This document shows positions 41,263 to 49,127 of a stretch of 64,000 nt of DNA, piece by piece. A program made the position numbers and the translations under genes. This stretch comes from an uncultured Oscillospiraceae bacterium. Lineage in GTDB: Bacteria; Bacillota; Clostridia; Oscillospirales; Oscillospiraceae. The stretch lies in assembly GCA_947591105.1 (NCBI GenBank), contig CANQDL010000001.1, positions 1 through 64,000 on the forward strand, in the 5' to 3' direction. The first letter of the stretch is position 1. Each line of letters starts with the position of its first letter. The notes below the pieces were generated by a model. The model was given only the letters and a program-made list of their open reading frames with translations, was not told the DNA's origin and did no database searches.

Positions 41263-41528
41263 GTAAGGTGCAGATGGGGCCTCTTCAGCGCCGCGGACGC
41301 TTCCGCCGCCGGATGAAGGCCGTGCTGATCGCGGTGGTGCTTGCCGCCCTCGCCCTCGTGGGGGGGCCGGTGGTTCGGGACGTGCCGGAGAAAGGGATAA
41401 CACTGTCACCGTCAGAGTTTCAATATATGCTCAATGTTTCGGCGACGTCACCAGGAGCAGCAGAGATATGGGCAGAAAAATATCCGCACCAATCAGATGA
41501 TTTTCTAAATGCCGCCGGTTTGAGGTGA
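41259..41528 (+). CDS. Small membrane-anchored protein
   Basis: This 89-residue protein has a basic N-terminus (QRRGRFRRRMK), one transmembrane helix (about 20-38, AVLIAVVLAALALVGGPVV) and a soluble tail. The last 120 bases are more AT-rich than the surroundings. Confidence 0.65.
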   Translation: MSKVQMGPLQRRGRFRRRMKAVLIAVVLAALALVGGPVVRDVPEKGITLSPSEFQYMLNVSATSPGAAEIWAEKYPHQSDDFLNAAGLR

Positions 41529-41532
41529 AAGG

Positions 41533-42357
41533 ATGAACGCCGTCATAAAATACCCGGGCGCGAAGTGGTCTATGGCCCGGTGGATCATAGACCGTTTCCC
41601 TCCGCATCACAGTTATTTGGAGCCGTTTTTCGGGTCAGGGGCGGTGCTGTTCACGAAGGAACGGAGCAACATCGAAACGGTGAACGACCTGGACGGGGAC
41701 ATCGTGAACCTGTTCGAGCAGATACGCCGGGATCCGGAGCGGCTGGCCCGGGAAATCTACTGGATACCATACTCCCGCCAGGTGTATGACGAGGCTTTTG
41801 AAGCCTTGGACATGGAGCGGGATCCCTTCCGGCGGGCGGTGAACTTCTATGTCCGCATGATGATGGGGCACGGCTTCCGCACGACCGGGGAGAAGGTCGG
41901 ATGGAAGAATGACGTGCAGGGCCGGGAGAAAGCGTATGCGGCCCACTACTGGGGCAAGGTTCCGGAGGTCATATTCGAGGCGGCGGAACGCCTCCGGGGC
42001 GTCCAGATCGAAAACAAGCCCGCCGTGGAACTGATCCAGCGGTTCAACTTCCCGAACGTGCTGATCTATGCGGACCCGCCTTATATGCTGGAGACCCGCC
42101 ACGGGAAGCAATACCGCCACGAAATGACAGACCGGGATCATATGGAGCTCCTGGAGGCGTTGAAGGCCCACAAGGGGCCGGTCATGGTATCAGGGTATGA
42201 AAATGACCTGTACGCCCACGCCCTCCGGGGATGGGTCAGACAGACGCGCCGGGCCATAGCACAGACGGCCACGGCCCGGGAGGAGGTTATCTGGATGAAC
42301 TACGAGCCGCCGGCGGAGCCGAGCCTGTTTGATGGGGGGTTATGCCGTGAGTGGTGA
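41533..42357 (+). CDS. dam: DNA adenine methylase, Dam/DpnM type
   Basis: This 274-residue N6-adenine methyltransferase opens VIKYPGAKWSMARWII, then LEPFFGSGAVLF (SAM-binding) and the catalytic YADPPYM near residue 180. The alpha-class order fits Dam or DpnM, usually GATC-specific, although specificity is not readable. No partner endonuclease is adjacent, so protection from host restriction or regulation of phage DNA is likely. Confidence 0.93.
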   Translation: MNAVIKYPGAKWSMARWIIDRFPPHHSYLEPFFGSGAVLFTKERSNIETVNDLDGDIVNLFEQIRRDPERLAREIYWIPYSRQVYDEAFEALDMERDPFRRAVNFYVRMMMGHGFRTTGEKVGWKNDVQGREKAYAAHYWGKVPEVIFEAAERLRGVQIENKPAVELIQRFNFPNVLIYADPPYMLETRHGKQYRHEMTDRDHMELLEALKAHKGPVMVSGYENDLYAHALRGWVRQTRRAIAQTATAREEVIWMNYEPPAEPSLFDGGLCREW

Positions 42358-42550
42358 GTATCACCTGATCGTCCGGGGAAAGGACTGGTATTGCAATATC
42401 CCAGTGACCCGGACGGAGCGGACGTGAGACATCGTGGAGGCATATTACGGGGATCTGTTCGTGGGGATGTTCGACCTGGGCGCCGTGAATGTGCTGTATA
42501 TCACCGGCTGGGAGCGGCTGGAGCAAATGAGGGGAGGCGGGGAACGGTGA
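42347..42550 (+). pseudogene. Small phage gene with an in-frame TGA
   Basis: From GTG 42347 a 68-codon frame reads SGEYHLIVRGKDWYCNIPVT, reaches TGA at 42425-42427, then continues as VEAYYGDLFVGMFDLGAVNVL to TGA 42548-42550. Both halves look like one small beta-rich protein, so the internal stop or a nearby indel has broken it. It overlaps dam at the start and the C5 methyltransferase at the end. Confidence 0.55.
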
Positions 42551-44448
42551 AGCACCTGGGAGATATCACAAAAATATCCGGGCGGGATGTGCAGCCGGTG
42601 GACGTGGTGATCGGGGGAAGCCCGTGCCAGGATCTCTCCGTGGCCGGACACGGCGAGGGGTTGAGCGGAGAGCGGTCCGGCCTGTTCATGGAGCAAATTC
42701 GTGTGATAAAGGAAATGAGGGATGCAGATGTACGAAGAGGGAGAACAGATCAGTCTATTCGGCCCCGATACATGGTGTGGGAAAACGTCCCCGGAGCCCT
42801 GTCATGCAACAAGGGAGCGGACTTCCGCATCGTCCTCGAAGAGACGGCCCGAATCGTCCAGCCGGACGCCCATATACCTGGACCTCCGGGGGGGGCACTC
42901 ATGGCCGCCTTGCGGAGCCGTCGTGGGAGACGGATGGAGCCTCGCTTGGCGCGTTCTCGACGCACAGTTTTGGGGAGTCCCCCAAAGACGCCGCCGAATC
43001 GCGCTTGTCGCAGATTTTGGAGGGCAATCCGCCCCCGAAATACTATTTATCCGCAAAAGCGTGTCAAGGGATTTTACGCCGGGCGGAACGCCGGGGGAAA
43101 GAATTGCCGCCGGCGCTGAAGGAGGCGCTGGAGCGGCAATCACAGTCAGAGAGCGCGGAGGATGCGCGCGGGGGGGGGTAAGGGACCTTTGATACAGAAT
43201 GAGTTATCCGGGACCCTGACCCCGAGCAATGACCAATCCGTGTTTGTCTACCCGGAGACGGCCCGGGCGCTGACCGCCCGGGAGGATGGAAGCCCGTGCA
43301 TCGACCGGGGGCCGAACATCGTCATGGCCTTCACGCAGAACCAGCGGGACGAGGTGCGGGACCTGGGAGACAAGGCCGGGGCGCTGGCGTCCCAGCCGGG
43401 GATGAAACAGCAGACCTTTATTTGCGGCGGGTTCAATTACCAGGCGGGGGGGGTACGTTCGATAGGGTATCAAAATGAGAAAGCCCCCACGCTGATAACG
43501 TGTCAGCTTCCGGCGGTGCTGTGCGCCGGGTTCAAGGCCGGGAACGGGGCGAAGGCCGGGAGTATAGGGCACAGTGAGGAAGTCTCTCCGACACTGGCGG
43601 CGGCCCCCTCCGGGATGAATCAGGTCCCGGCGGTGCTGTGCATCCAGGGGAACGTGGCCGGGGGGGCATCTAAACAGAATGGAGAAGGAGTACAGGAGGA
43701 GGTGGCCTACACGTTGAACACGCGGGACGTTCACGCCGTATATGACGCACGGGGGAACGGAGACGGGGAGACGGTGGGAACGCTGACCGGCGACCACGAG
43801 GACAGGGTGACAGACTACACGGCGATAGTCATGGCGACCGGGCAAGGCGGGGGGGAGATCATGGTCGATAAATTCCCGACGCTCACCTGTAACCATGAGG
43901 CCCCTCTTGCGGCGGTGGATTGCCGGAACGGTACGGAGAACCCGGATATAAATGGGACGCTCCAGGCGAAGTCTACCGGCGGCCAGAGCGTGAATTATCA
44001 AAACGTGGTCAGGAGCGGGAGAACAGTCCGCCGCCTGACGCCGCTGGAGTGTGAACGCCTCCAGGGCTACCCGGATGGGTGGACGCTGATCGGAGAGCTC
44101 GTGGACGTGGTGGAGGTCGTGGAGGTAGATGAAGAGCGGGGCATCAAGACCATATGGAAGTGCGGGATATACAAGTACACGGACGGGAGCGGGAAGATGC
44201 GGCTGACATCGGATGCCGCCCGGTACAAGGCCCTCGGGAACAGCATAGCGATTCCGCCGTGGTCCTGGGTGCTGAAACGCCTGTGTGCCTGTTATGAGCG
44301 CCCGGCGACGATGGCGAGCCTGTTTGACGGCATCGGAGGCTTCCCCCTGATATGGGAGCGGCTGAACGGCCCGGGGACGTGCCTGTGGGCAAGTGAGATC
44401 GAGGACTTCCCGATGGCCGTCACGAAGGCCCGGTTTGGGGAGGGGTGA
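42547..44448 (+). pseudogene. DNA C5-cytosine methyltransferase, circularly permuted, with two frameshifts
   Basis: Three successive frames make up one enzyme of about 630 residues. From GTG 42547 comes VKHLGDITK, VVIGGSPCQDLSVAG (motif IV, catalytic Cys) and MVWENVPGA (motif VI). At G8 (42888-42895) the frame shifts to HSWPPCGAVVGDGW ... FWGVPQRRRRIALVADFGG (motif VIII). At G9 (43170-43178) it shifts again to KGPLIQNELSGTL, a long TRD, RRLTPLECERLQGYPDGW (motif IX), KALGNSIAIP (motif X) and finally LFDGIGGFPLIWE (motif I) with ASEIEDFPMAV. Motif I is thus at the C-terminus. Either the gene is broken or the tracts are miscounted. Confidence 0.85.
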
Positions 44449-44450
44449 GC

Positions 44451-44642
44451 ATGAAGGAAACGACGGAGGCCAGGGCGGTGAAGATCGCCGCCAATGCCTT
44501 GCGAGAGGCTGGGGTATGTAAGCACAAAAGCGTGTTGAAATGCTCCAGACTGTTCGTGGATGAAAGGATCTGTAATCAATGCCTCGCCGGGTGGCTGTTA
44601 TCCCGGGCCAGGCAGGAATTAGAAAAGGAGACGAGACGATGA
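44451..44642 (+). CDS. Small cysteine-containing phage protein
   Basis: This 63-residue protein starts at ATG 44451 behind GGGGAGGGG. VCKHKSVLKCSRLF and ICNQCLAGW give four cysteines and a histidine that could bind zinc. Not recognised. Confidence 0.65.
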   Translation: MKETTEARAVKIAANALREAGVCKHKSVLKCSRLFVDERICNQCLAGWLLSRARQELEKETRR

Positions 44643-44800
44643 ACACGAAGCACAGGAGAGCCGGCGGAGCCGAGCGGATGGACAAGCCGAGGGTGTGTGA
44701 CCCGGGGATGTGCGATTACTGCATCCAGGTCGGGAGCGGGGACTTCGATTGCGTGAAAGACCCGTGGAACCACGTCCCGGTGGTGCGGAACTGGGTGTAG
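44639..44800 (+). CDS. Small cysteine-rich phage protein
   Basis: The frame from ATG 44639 encodes 53 residues. VCDPGMCDYCIQVGSGDFDC has four cysteines in a zinc-finger-like spacing. It overlaps the preceding gene by 4 bases. Confidence 0.65.
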   Translation: MNTKHRRAGGAERMDKPRVCDPGMCDYCIQVGSGDFDCVKDPWNHVPVVRNWV

Positions 44801-44847
44801 CTTCGGAAGGCCGGGTGGTGCAAGCGTCCCGGCGGCCCGGGGCGGAG

Positions 44848-44864
44848 CCGGGAGTGAGGCCCGG
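44848..44864 (+). repeat. 17-bp repeat (copy 2) in an intergenic hairpin
   Basis: CCGGGAGTGAGGCCCGG repeats 40494-40510 exactly. Both copies sit between genes, a few dozen bases before a ribosome binding site. Confidence 0.65.
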
Positions 44865-44903
44865 TCTCCGGCGAGGTTTTCAATTTTGAAAGGAGGGAAA
44901 AGC

Positions 44904-45191
44904 GTGTATATTCTCAACGGGCCAAGGAATGAAATTATAGATAGCAGCTTTGTGGAACGGTTCTGCGTCGTGGAACGAAATGACGCCGTGCTCATCGTGG
45001 CCAGCTACAGCGCCGACAGAAAGGTGACGGTGAGCAAATACCGTGACACGAAAGAAGCGAGAGACGCTCTGATTGACATGCTTGCGGCTTTTGAGCGCGG
45101 GGACTACTGCTATGAAATGCCGATAAGCAGTCTGTTCTACGGAGAGAACGTAAAAAGAGATGCCCGAACTCAGCGCAAGGGCGGGTCATAA
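44904..45191 (+). CDS. Hypothetical phage protein
   Basis: GTG 44904 follows AGGAGG by 7 bases and gives 95 residues. The N-terminal half is beta-rich (VERFCVVERNDAVLIVASYS). Base composition is less GC-rich than the flanks, suggesting separate acquisition. Confidence 0.65.
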   Translation: MYILNGPRNEIIDSSFVERFCVVERNDAVLIVASYSADRKVTVSKYRDTKEARDALIDMLAAFERGDYCYEMPISSLFYGENVKRDARTQRKGGS

Positions 45192-45250
45192 ATCATCAAT
45201 ACGGGTGGCTGGCGCCCATATCCGCCAGCACATGAAAGGAGCAAAAGCCG

Positions 45251-45565
45251 ATGGTGCTTAGTAAAGAAAAGATGGAAAAGCTGGCAGAGCGGTATGAAAT
45301 GCGGGCCGCTACTGCCTATGACAAATACCAGCAGACCGGCATCCAGAGATATGATCGCGAGAGGCACAACGCCGAGGATCTGGCCGATGCCCTGCGCATG
45401 GCCGCCGACGCTCACGAAGATCACACGCGGATGATCGAATACAAGGGCACGTTGGCAAATCTCGGCTTCAAGGCTGCCGCTCTGCTGGACGAAACTGACG
45501 TTACCAAATTGCTCAAGCTGGCCGAACAGGTTGTCGCTGCCGCCCGGATATATGGGCTTGTATAG
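45251..45565 (+). CDS. Hypothetical helical phage protein
   Basis: This 104-residue protein is almost entirely helical with coiled-coil character (MEKLAERYEMRAATAYDKYQ, LADALRMAADAHEDHTRM). Codon use differs from neighbouring genes. Not recognised. Confidence 0.65.
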   Translation: MVLSKEKMEKLAERYEMRAATAYDKYQQTGIQRYDRERHNAEDLADALRMAADAHEDHTRMIEYKGTLANLGFKAAALLDETDVTKLLKLAEQVVAAARIYGLV

Positions 45566-45582
45566 GAGGAAGGGGAACTTTG

Positions 45583-45801
45583 ATGGAACGACTGACTGAG
45601 CGGAATAAGCACGGCGTGGCCGTCGTGCGGCAGGATCTGCCGCGGGGCCCGGAGAACAACCTGGTCACACGCCTCGCCGCCTATGAGGACAGCGGCATCG
45701 ACCCGAAAATGGTGGCCGTGATTGGCTGGGACTGTTCAGGCGAATGTGCCAGGAAGGCAGCTGGGGAGAGAAGGAGGATGCTGTATGCCGCTGAATCTTA
45801 A
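45583..45801 (+). CDS. Small phage protein
   Basis: ATG 45583 gives 72 residues. MERLTERNKHGVAVVRQD and TRLAAYEDSGIDPKMV are a pattern I recognise as widespread in Firmicute prophages, but without known function. Confidence 0.7.
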   Translation: MERLTERNKHGVAVVRQDLPRGPENNLVTRLAAYEDSGIDPKMVAVIGWDCSGECARKAAGERRRMLYAAES

Positions 45802-45810
45802 CGGTGTCCC

Positions 45811-45975
45811 ATGCCCCCGGAGGGCAATGAGATCACCGGGTATGAAATGGCAAAGCAGCTGGGCGTGTCCCCTTCGCTGGTGTGCGACTGGGAGCAGGAG
45901 AGAAAGCCCTGGCCCGTGGATATGTACGAGCGGTATATGGCCGTGATCGAGGAAAAGGAGGCGCGTAATGGCTGA
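45811..45975 (+). CDS. Small XRE-like helix-turn-helix protein
   Basis: The frame from ATG 45811 encodes 54 residues. EITGYEMAKQLGVSPSLVCD followed by WEQERKPWPVDMYERYMAV reads as a single helix-turn-helix. It may be an early regulator. It overlaps the next gene by 8 bases. The weak point is the start: GGAGGGCAATGAG lies inside the frame, so a later start is possible. Confidence 0.6.
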   Translation: MPPEGNEITGYEMAKQLGVSPSLVCDWEQERKPWPVDMYERYMAVIEEKEARNG

Positions 45976-46141
45976 AACCTACGGGGAGTTGATCTCCCGG
46001 CTGTGCCAGATGCGGGACGAGATGCGCAAGACGGACGCCGGAAGAATCGCCCTGGGAGAAGTGACCAACACGCTTAAAGTCGCCATCGGGCTTGGTGTCA
46101 CCTACGAAAAAGCAAAGGAGCTGATCAGATATGACAAATGA
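45968..46141 (+). CDS. Small hypothetical phage protein
   Basis: ATG 45968 follows AAAGGAGG and gives 57 helical residues (ETYGELISRLCQMRDEMRKT ... VTYEKAKELIRYDK). Not recognised. It overlaps the next gene by 11 bases. Confidence 0.6.
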   Translation: MAETYGELISRLCQMRDEMRKTDAGRIALGEVTNTLKVAIGLGVTYEKAKELIRYDK

Positions 46142-46463
46142 GCAGATCGCGGCCATGGCCGCATGGACGCTGGAGGATTTTCAAAACGACCCGCTGGGGG
46201 CCATGGCGCAGATACGGGAGTTGGCTGCCTCCCACCTATCCCTGCAGCGGGAGCGGGACGCGGCGGTTCGGGACATCGAGAAAATCATGCGTTGGGACGA
46301 CACATCAGTATTTTGCCAGTTCTGCAAGAAAGATGAAGCGTGCGATCTTAATCATACAGACTGCCGCCCGAAGTGGCGCGATCCTCAGCCGGAGCAGGTT
46401 CTCGCCCCGGCAGATCAGAGCGCCGGGGAATACGCCGACAACCCGGTGCTGGCCCAGGCATAG
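46131..46463 (+). CDS. Hypothetical phage protein with Cys/His cluster
   Basis: This 110-residue protein has a helical first half and FCQFCKKDEACDLNHTDCRP with four cysteines and a histidine, a likely zinc site. AAGGAG lies 13 bases upstream. Not recognised. Confidence 0.65.
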   Translation: MTNEQIAAMAAWTLEDFQNDPLGAMAQIRELAASHLSLQRERDAAVRDIEKIMRWDDTSVFCQFCKKDEACDLNHTDCRPKWRDPQPEQVLAPADQSAGEYADNPVLAQA

Positions 46464-46474
46464 GGGGTGCGGAC

Positions 46475-46909
46475 ATGAATATCGAAGATACGATCAGAGT
46501 TTTGTCCAATGAGCGGGCCTGCGTCATGAGAAACACGGAAGAAGCCTGTGATCGAAACTGCGCCGCCTGCGACCTCGTTCTCCCGGACGAGCTTGTAATA
46601 TCCGCCTATCGGACGGCGATCAACATTCTCCGCGCCCAGCAGGAGGCGGAGAAGAACGAGCCGCTGACGCTGAACGATCTGCGCCAGATGGCGGAGCGGT
46701 GCGAGGGCGTCTATATCGCGCACACCGATGGCACGGACGTATTCAGAGGCCGGAAATACTGCGCCGCAGTCCTCGATACAGCACTGGCATTCGGGAGCAT
46801 GAAAACGCACGTCCAGGCGATCTACGGGGACAAGCTGACGGTGTGGGAGGACGATTACGGAAAGACATGGGTGGCATACCGCCGCCCGCCGGAAGGAGGC
46901 GCGGCATGA
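46475..46909 (+). CDS. Hypothetical phage protein
   Basis: This 144-residue protein has a helical N-terminal half with RNCAACDLVLPDELV (two cysteines) and a second half resembling a small mixed domain (YIAHTDGTDVFRGRKYCAAV, LTVWEDDYGKTWVAYR). No family is recognised. It overlaps the next gene by 4 bases. Confidence 0.65.
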   Translation: MNIEDTIRVLSNERACVMRNTEEACDRNCAACDLVLPDELVISAYRTAINILRAQQEAEKNEPLTLNDLRQMAERCEGVYIAHTDGTDVFRGRKYCAAVLDTALAFGSMKTHVQAIYGDKLTVWEDDYGKTWVAYRRPPEGGAA

Positions 46910-47055
46910 GAGAGATACTTTTCCGGGGAAAGCGACTGGACAACGGCGAGTGGGCGTATGGAACCCCTATCTTCTATTCGCAAGGAACCGTTGTGCGCGA
47001 AGTGTGCGGCGGCGGTGGATGCGTTCATCAACGGGAAGGAGGCCGCGAGAAGTGA
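46906..47055 (+). CDS. YopX-like protein, truncated
   Basis: ATG 46906 gives 49 residues. REILFRGKRLDNGEWAYG is the characteristic YopX opening, but family members are usually over 100 residues. After GTPIFYSQG the frame leaves the family and ends. In another frame the same bases read EPLCAKCAAAVDAFINGKE, which looks like a genuine protein tail, so this is probably a deletion junction joining two genes. Confidence 0.6.
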   Translation: MREILFRGKRLDNGEWAYGTPIFYSQGTVVREVCGGGGCVHQREGGREK

Positions 47056-47327
47056 GTATTGTGATCCGGGAGGTCAAGCCCGTGGAGATCGGTATGCGGT
47101 GCGACGAGTGCGGCGAGGGCATGATGAAACTGGATGTCACGGAGTTCGGGGCCATGGTGGTTCCGGCGGTGCTTCCGCCGGTTTACAGGCACAAGTGCGA
47201 TAAATGCGGAGCCGTGAAGGAGTTCGATACCACATATCCGCGGATTATTTTTGAGAACCACGGGGAGTTCCGGGAGCCTGACATGGGCGACCTCGCGGAG
47301 ATCGCGAACTCCGCGGCCCGGTGTTAG
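47052..47327 (+). CDS. Zinc-ribbon phage protein
   Basis: GTG 47052 gives 91 residues. MRCDECGEGMM and YRHKCDKCGAVKEF form two CxxC knuckles, the pattern of small zinc-ribbon phage proteins. It overlaps the truncated YopX-like ORF by 4 bases. Confidence 0.7.
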   Translation: MSIVIREVKPVEIGMRCDECGEGMMKLDVTEFGAMVVPAVLPPVYRHKCDKCGAVKEFDTTYPRIIFENHGEFREPDMGDLAEIANSAARC

Positions 47328-47338
47328 GGGGGCGGAAC

Positions 47339-47512
47339 ATGGTCGATTTAAGCAAGGTCGCCTCCAGACTGGAACAGGAGCGCACGAGAAACCCCAGGGA
47401 GCAGGACGATGCCGAAGAGGCCCGGAAGGCCCTCCTGGCGGCGGAGAGGGAAGATGCCGCCGCCCGGGCCGCCGGGGCGGCGGAAGCCGAGGAAGGAGCC
47501 GGGGATGATTGA
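47339..47512 (+). CDS. Small helical phage protein
   Basis: This 57-residue, Ala/Glu/Arg-rich helical protein starts at ATG 47339. Composition is low in complexity (AAEREDAAARAAGAAEAEEG). Not recognised. Confidence 0.55.
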   Translation: MVDLSKVASRLEQERTRNPREQDDAEEARKALLAAEREDAAARAAGAAEAEEGAGDD

Positions 47513-47747
47513 CTGGGAAAAGGCCGTTGACTGGGACAAGATCGCGGAGGGCCTGGATCGCGCCCGGGCGAGGAAGAACAGCGCCGAGAAGATGAAACTG
47601 ACCGAACAGCTGAAAGCGGCGGATGCAAATTACCTCGCCTATGTGGATGGGGCGTATGACGCGATCCGCCAGGTGAAGGCGGCGGTCATGGAAGCCGAGC
47701 GGGCCGCCGCCAGGGATGGAGGGGGAGGCCGGGACAATGGCGGTTGA
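47505..47747 (+). CDS. Small helical phage protein
   Basis: ATG 47505 follows GGAAGGAG and gives 80 residues, mostly helix, starting with IDWEKAVDWDKIAEGLDRAR. Not recognised. It overlaps both neighbours. Confidence 0.6.
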   Translation: MIDWEKAVDWDKIAEGLDRARARKNSAEKMKLTEQLKAADANYLAYVDGAYDAIRQVKAAVMEAERAAARDGGGGRDNGG

Positions 47748-47955
47748 CGCTCCAGGGCTGGAGATCGAGGTGGCGTGTCGCCGGGGAAGATGGCTGGAGA
47801 GCGAGACAAGCGGGGTCGAGTGCCCTATATGTCACACCTGGTCTCCGCTTCCCCTTCCCCGATGCCTCAACTACAAATGCGGGGCTATGCTGACCGGGAT
47901 TAAATACCGTCACCCGCTTCCGAATGTTATGACCGGGCAGCTATTACACGGATAA
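47737..47955 (+). CDS. Small zinc-ribbon-like phage protein
   Basis: This 72-residue protein has VECPICHTWSPLPLPRCLNY then KCGAML, a four-cysteine zinc-ribbon pattern. ATG 47737 is inside the preceding gene's tail. Confidence 0.65.
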   Translation: MAVDAPGLEIEVACRRGRWLESETSGVECPICHTWSPLPLPRCLNYKCGAMLTGIKYRHPLPNVMTGQLLHG

Positions 47956-47967
47956 GGGGAGAGAACG

Positions 47968-48495
47968 GTGCTGGAAATATGCCCCATGACACTGAAAGAG
48001 GCAAACGCATTTGTGGAGGAGTTCCACCGCCACCATCGGGCGGTGACGGGCCACAAGTTTTCCGTGGGACTGACCGACGGGGAGAAAATTGTGGGAGTGG
48101 CGATAGTGGGCCGCCCGGTGGGGCGATACATAGATGACGGGTGGACGCTGGAGGTCAACCGTCTGTGTACTGACGGGACAAGGAACGCCTGTTCGATGCT
48201 GTATGCAGCGGCCTGGAGGGCCGCCAGAGCCATGGGGTATAAAAGGCTGGTGACGTACATCCTAGAATCAGAAAACGGGGCAAGCCTACGGGCCGCCGGG
48301 TGGAAGTGTGCGGGACGTGCAGGTGGCCTCCGATGGACAGGAGAGCGGAAGCCGGAAAAAGACCTATACCCGGCGGAAATGAAGGTCAGATATGAAATGA
48401 GCGTGGAAGCGCCGGGGAGCCTATGGAGCGCCGGGAAAAGGCGCCCGGAGGTGGATATATGCCCGGAGCAGATGAAAATGAATTTGGGAGGATAA
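47968..48495 (+). CDS. XF1762-family phage protein
   Basis: GTG 47968 gives 175 residues. KEANAFVEEFHRHHRAVTGH, VGVAIVGRPVGRYIDDGWTL, EVNRLCTDGTRNACSMLYAA and SENGASLRAAGWKCAG match the XF1762 family, which is common in prophages and has a GNAT-like fold. Biochemical role is not established. The C-terminal 30 residues repeat an LYPAEMK / ICPEQMKM motif. Confidence 0.85.
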   Translation: MLEICPMTLKEANAFVEEFHRHHRAVTGHKFSVGLTDGEKIVGVAIVGRPVGRYIDDGWTLEVNRLCTDGTRNACSMLYAAAWRAARAMGYKRLVTYILESENGASLRAAGWKCAGRAGGLRWTGERKPEKDLYPAEMKVRYEMSVEAPGSLWSAGKRRPEVDICPEQMKMNLGG

Positions 48496-48497
48496 CG

Positions 48498-49115
48498 ATG
48501 GATTATAGTCCGAAGATTATCAAGGGCCGCGTGAGCGGGACGGGGTGGCCGATTGACGGCCACACCCTGTATTTTAGCCTGTGGGACTATGACAATTATG
48601 GGTGCTATCACCTTCACACCTGGCCCAAAGAGGCGGACGAGGCGGTCATGCGGACGCTTTACGAGGCCGAGGAAGCCGAGGGGATGTGCTGTTGCGACAC
48701 CATGCAGGAGTTCGAGAAGCTGTGGAAGTCCGGGAAGTATGACCCGGGCGGGGTGTTCACGGTGGCGCTGGATAAGGTCGAGGTGCTGGAGGTCATACAG
48801 CAGCGGGCCGGCCCCCGGAAAATAGGCCCCGCCGCCGTGGATAGGGCCGTCCAGAAAGTGGAAACGGATGTCGTGTGCGGCGACGAGTGCGCCTCCTGGG
48901 CCGGGGCGGTCTCCGAGGCCGCCGTGAAGGAGTATCTGATCGCCGGAGATCGGATTTACTTCAAGGGGGACGATGGAATGGAGGATGTACTGGAGGCCGT
49001 GCTGGGCTGGGAAGAGATCGTGGGATATAACAGCGAGGAAATGAGTAAAGCCTACAATGACCTGGCATGGAGGAAGGCCATTGTCGTGGGGATCGCGCCC
49101 GCGGACTGGGAGTAA
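48498..49115 (+). CDS. Hypothetical phage protein
   Basis: This 205-residue protein starts at ATG 48498 after GGGAGG. The first 90 residues (YSPKIIKGRVSGTGWPIDGH, LWDYDNYGCYHLHTW) form a mixed region with CCCD near residue 63. The remainder is helical. Not recognised. Confidence 0.65.
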   Translation: MDYSPKIIKGRVSGTGWPIDGHTLYFSLWDYDNYGCYHLHTWPKEADEAVMRTLYEAEEAEGMCCCDTMQEFEKLWKSGKYDPGGVFTVALDKVEVLEVIQQRAGPRKIGPAAVDRAVQKVETDVVCGDECASWAGAVSEAAVKEYLIAGDRIYFKGDDGMEDVLEAVLGWEEIVGYNSEEMSKAYNDLAWRKAIVVGIAPADWE

Positions 49116-49127
49116 GGAGAAAAAGAC

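Noticed and set aside
42425-42427. TGA recoding (selenocysteine or stop readthrough)
   Set aside because: No SECIS-like structure is evident just after it, and the gene is a minor phage ORF near other indels; mutation is simpler.
43204-44685. 493-residue leftward open frame across the C5 methyltransferase
   Set aside because: The forward strand carries methyltransferase motifs; this frame has none.
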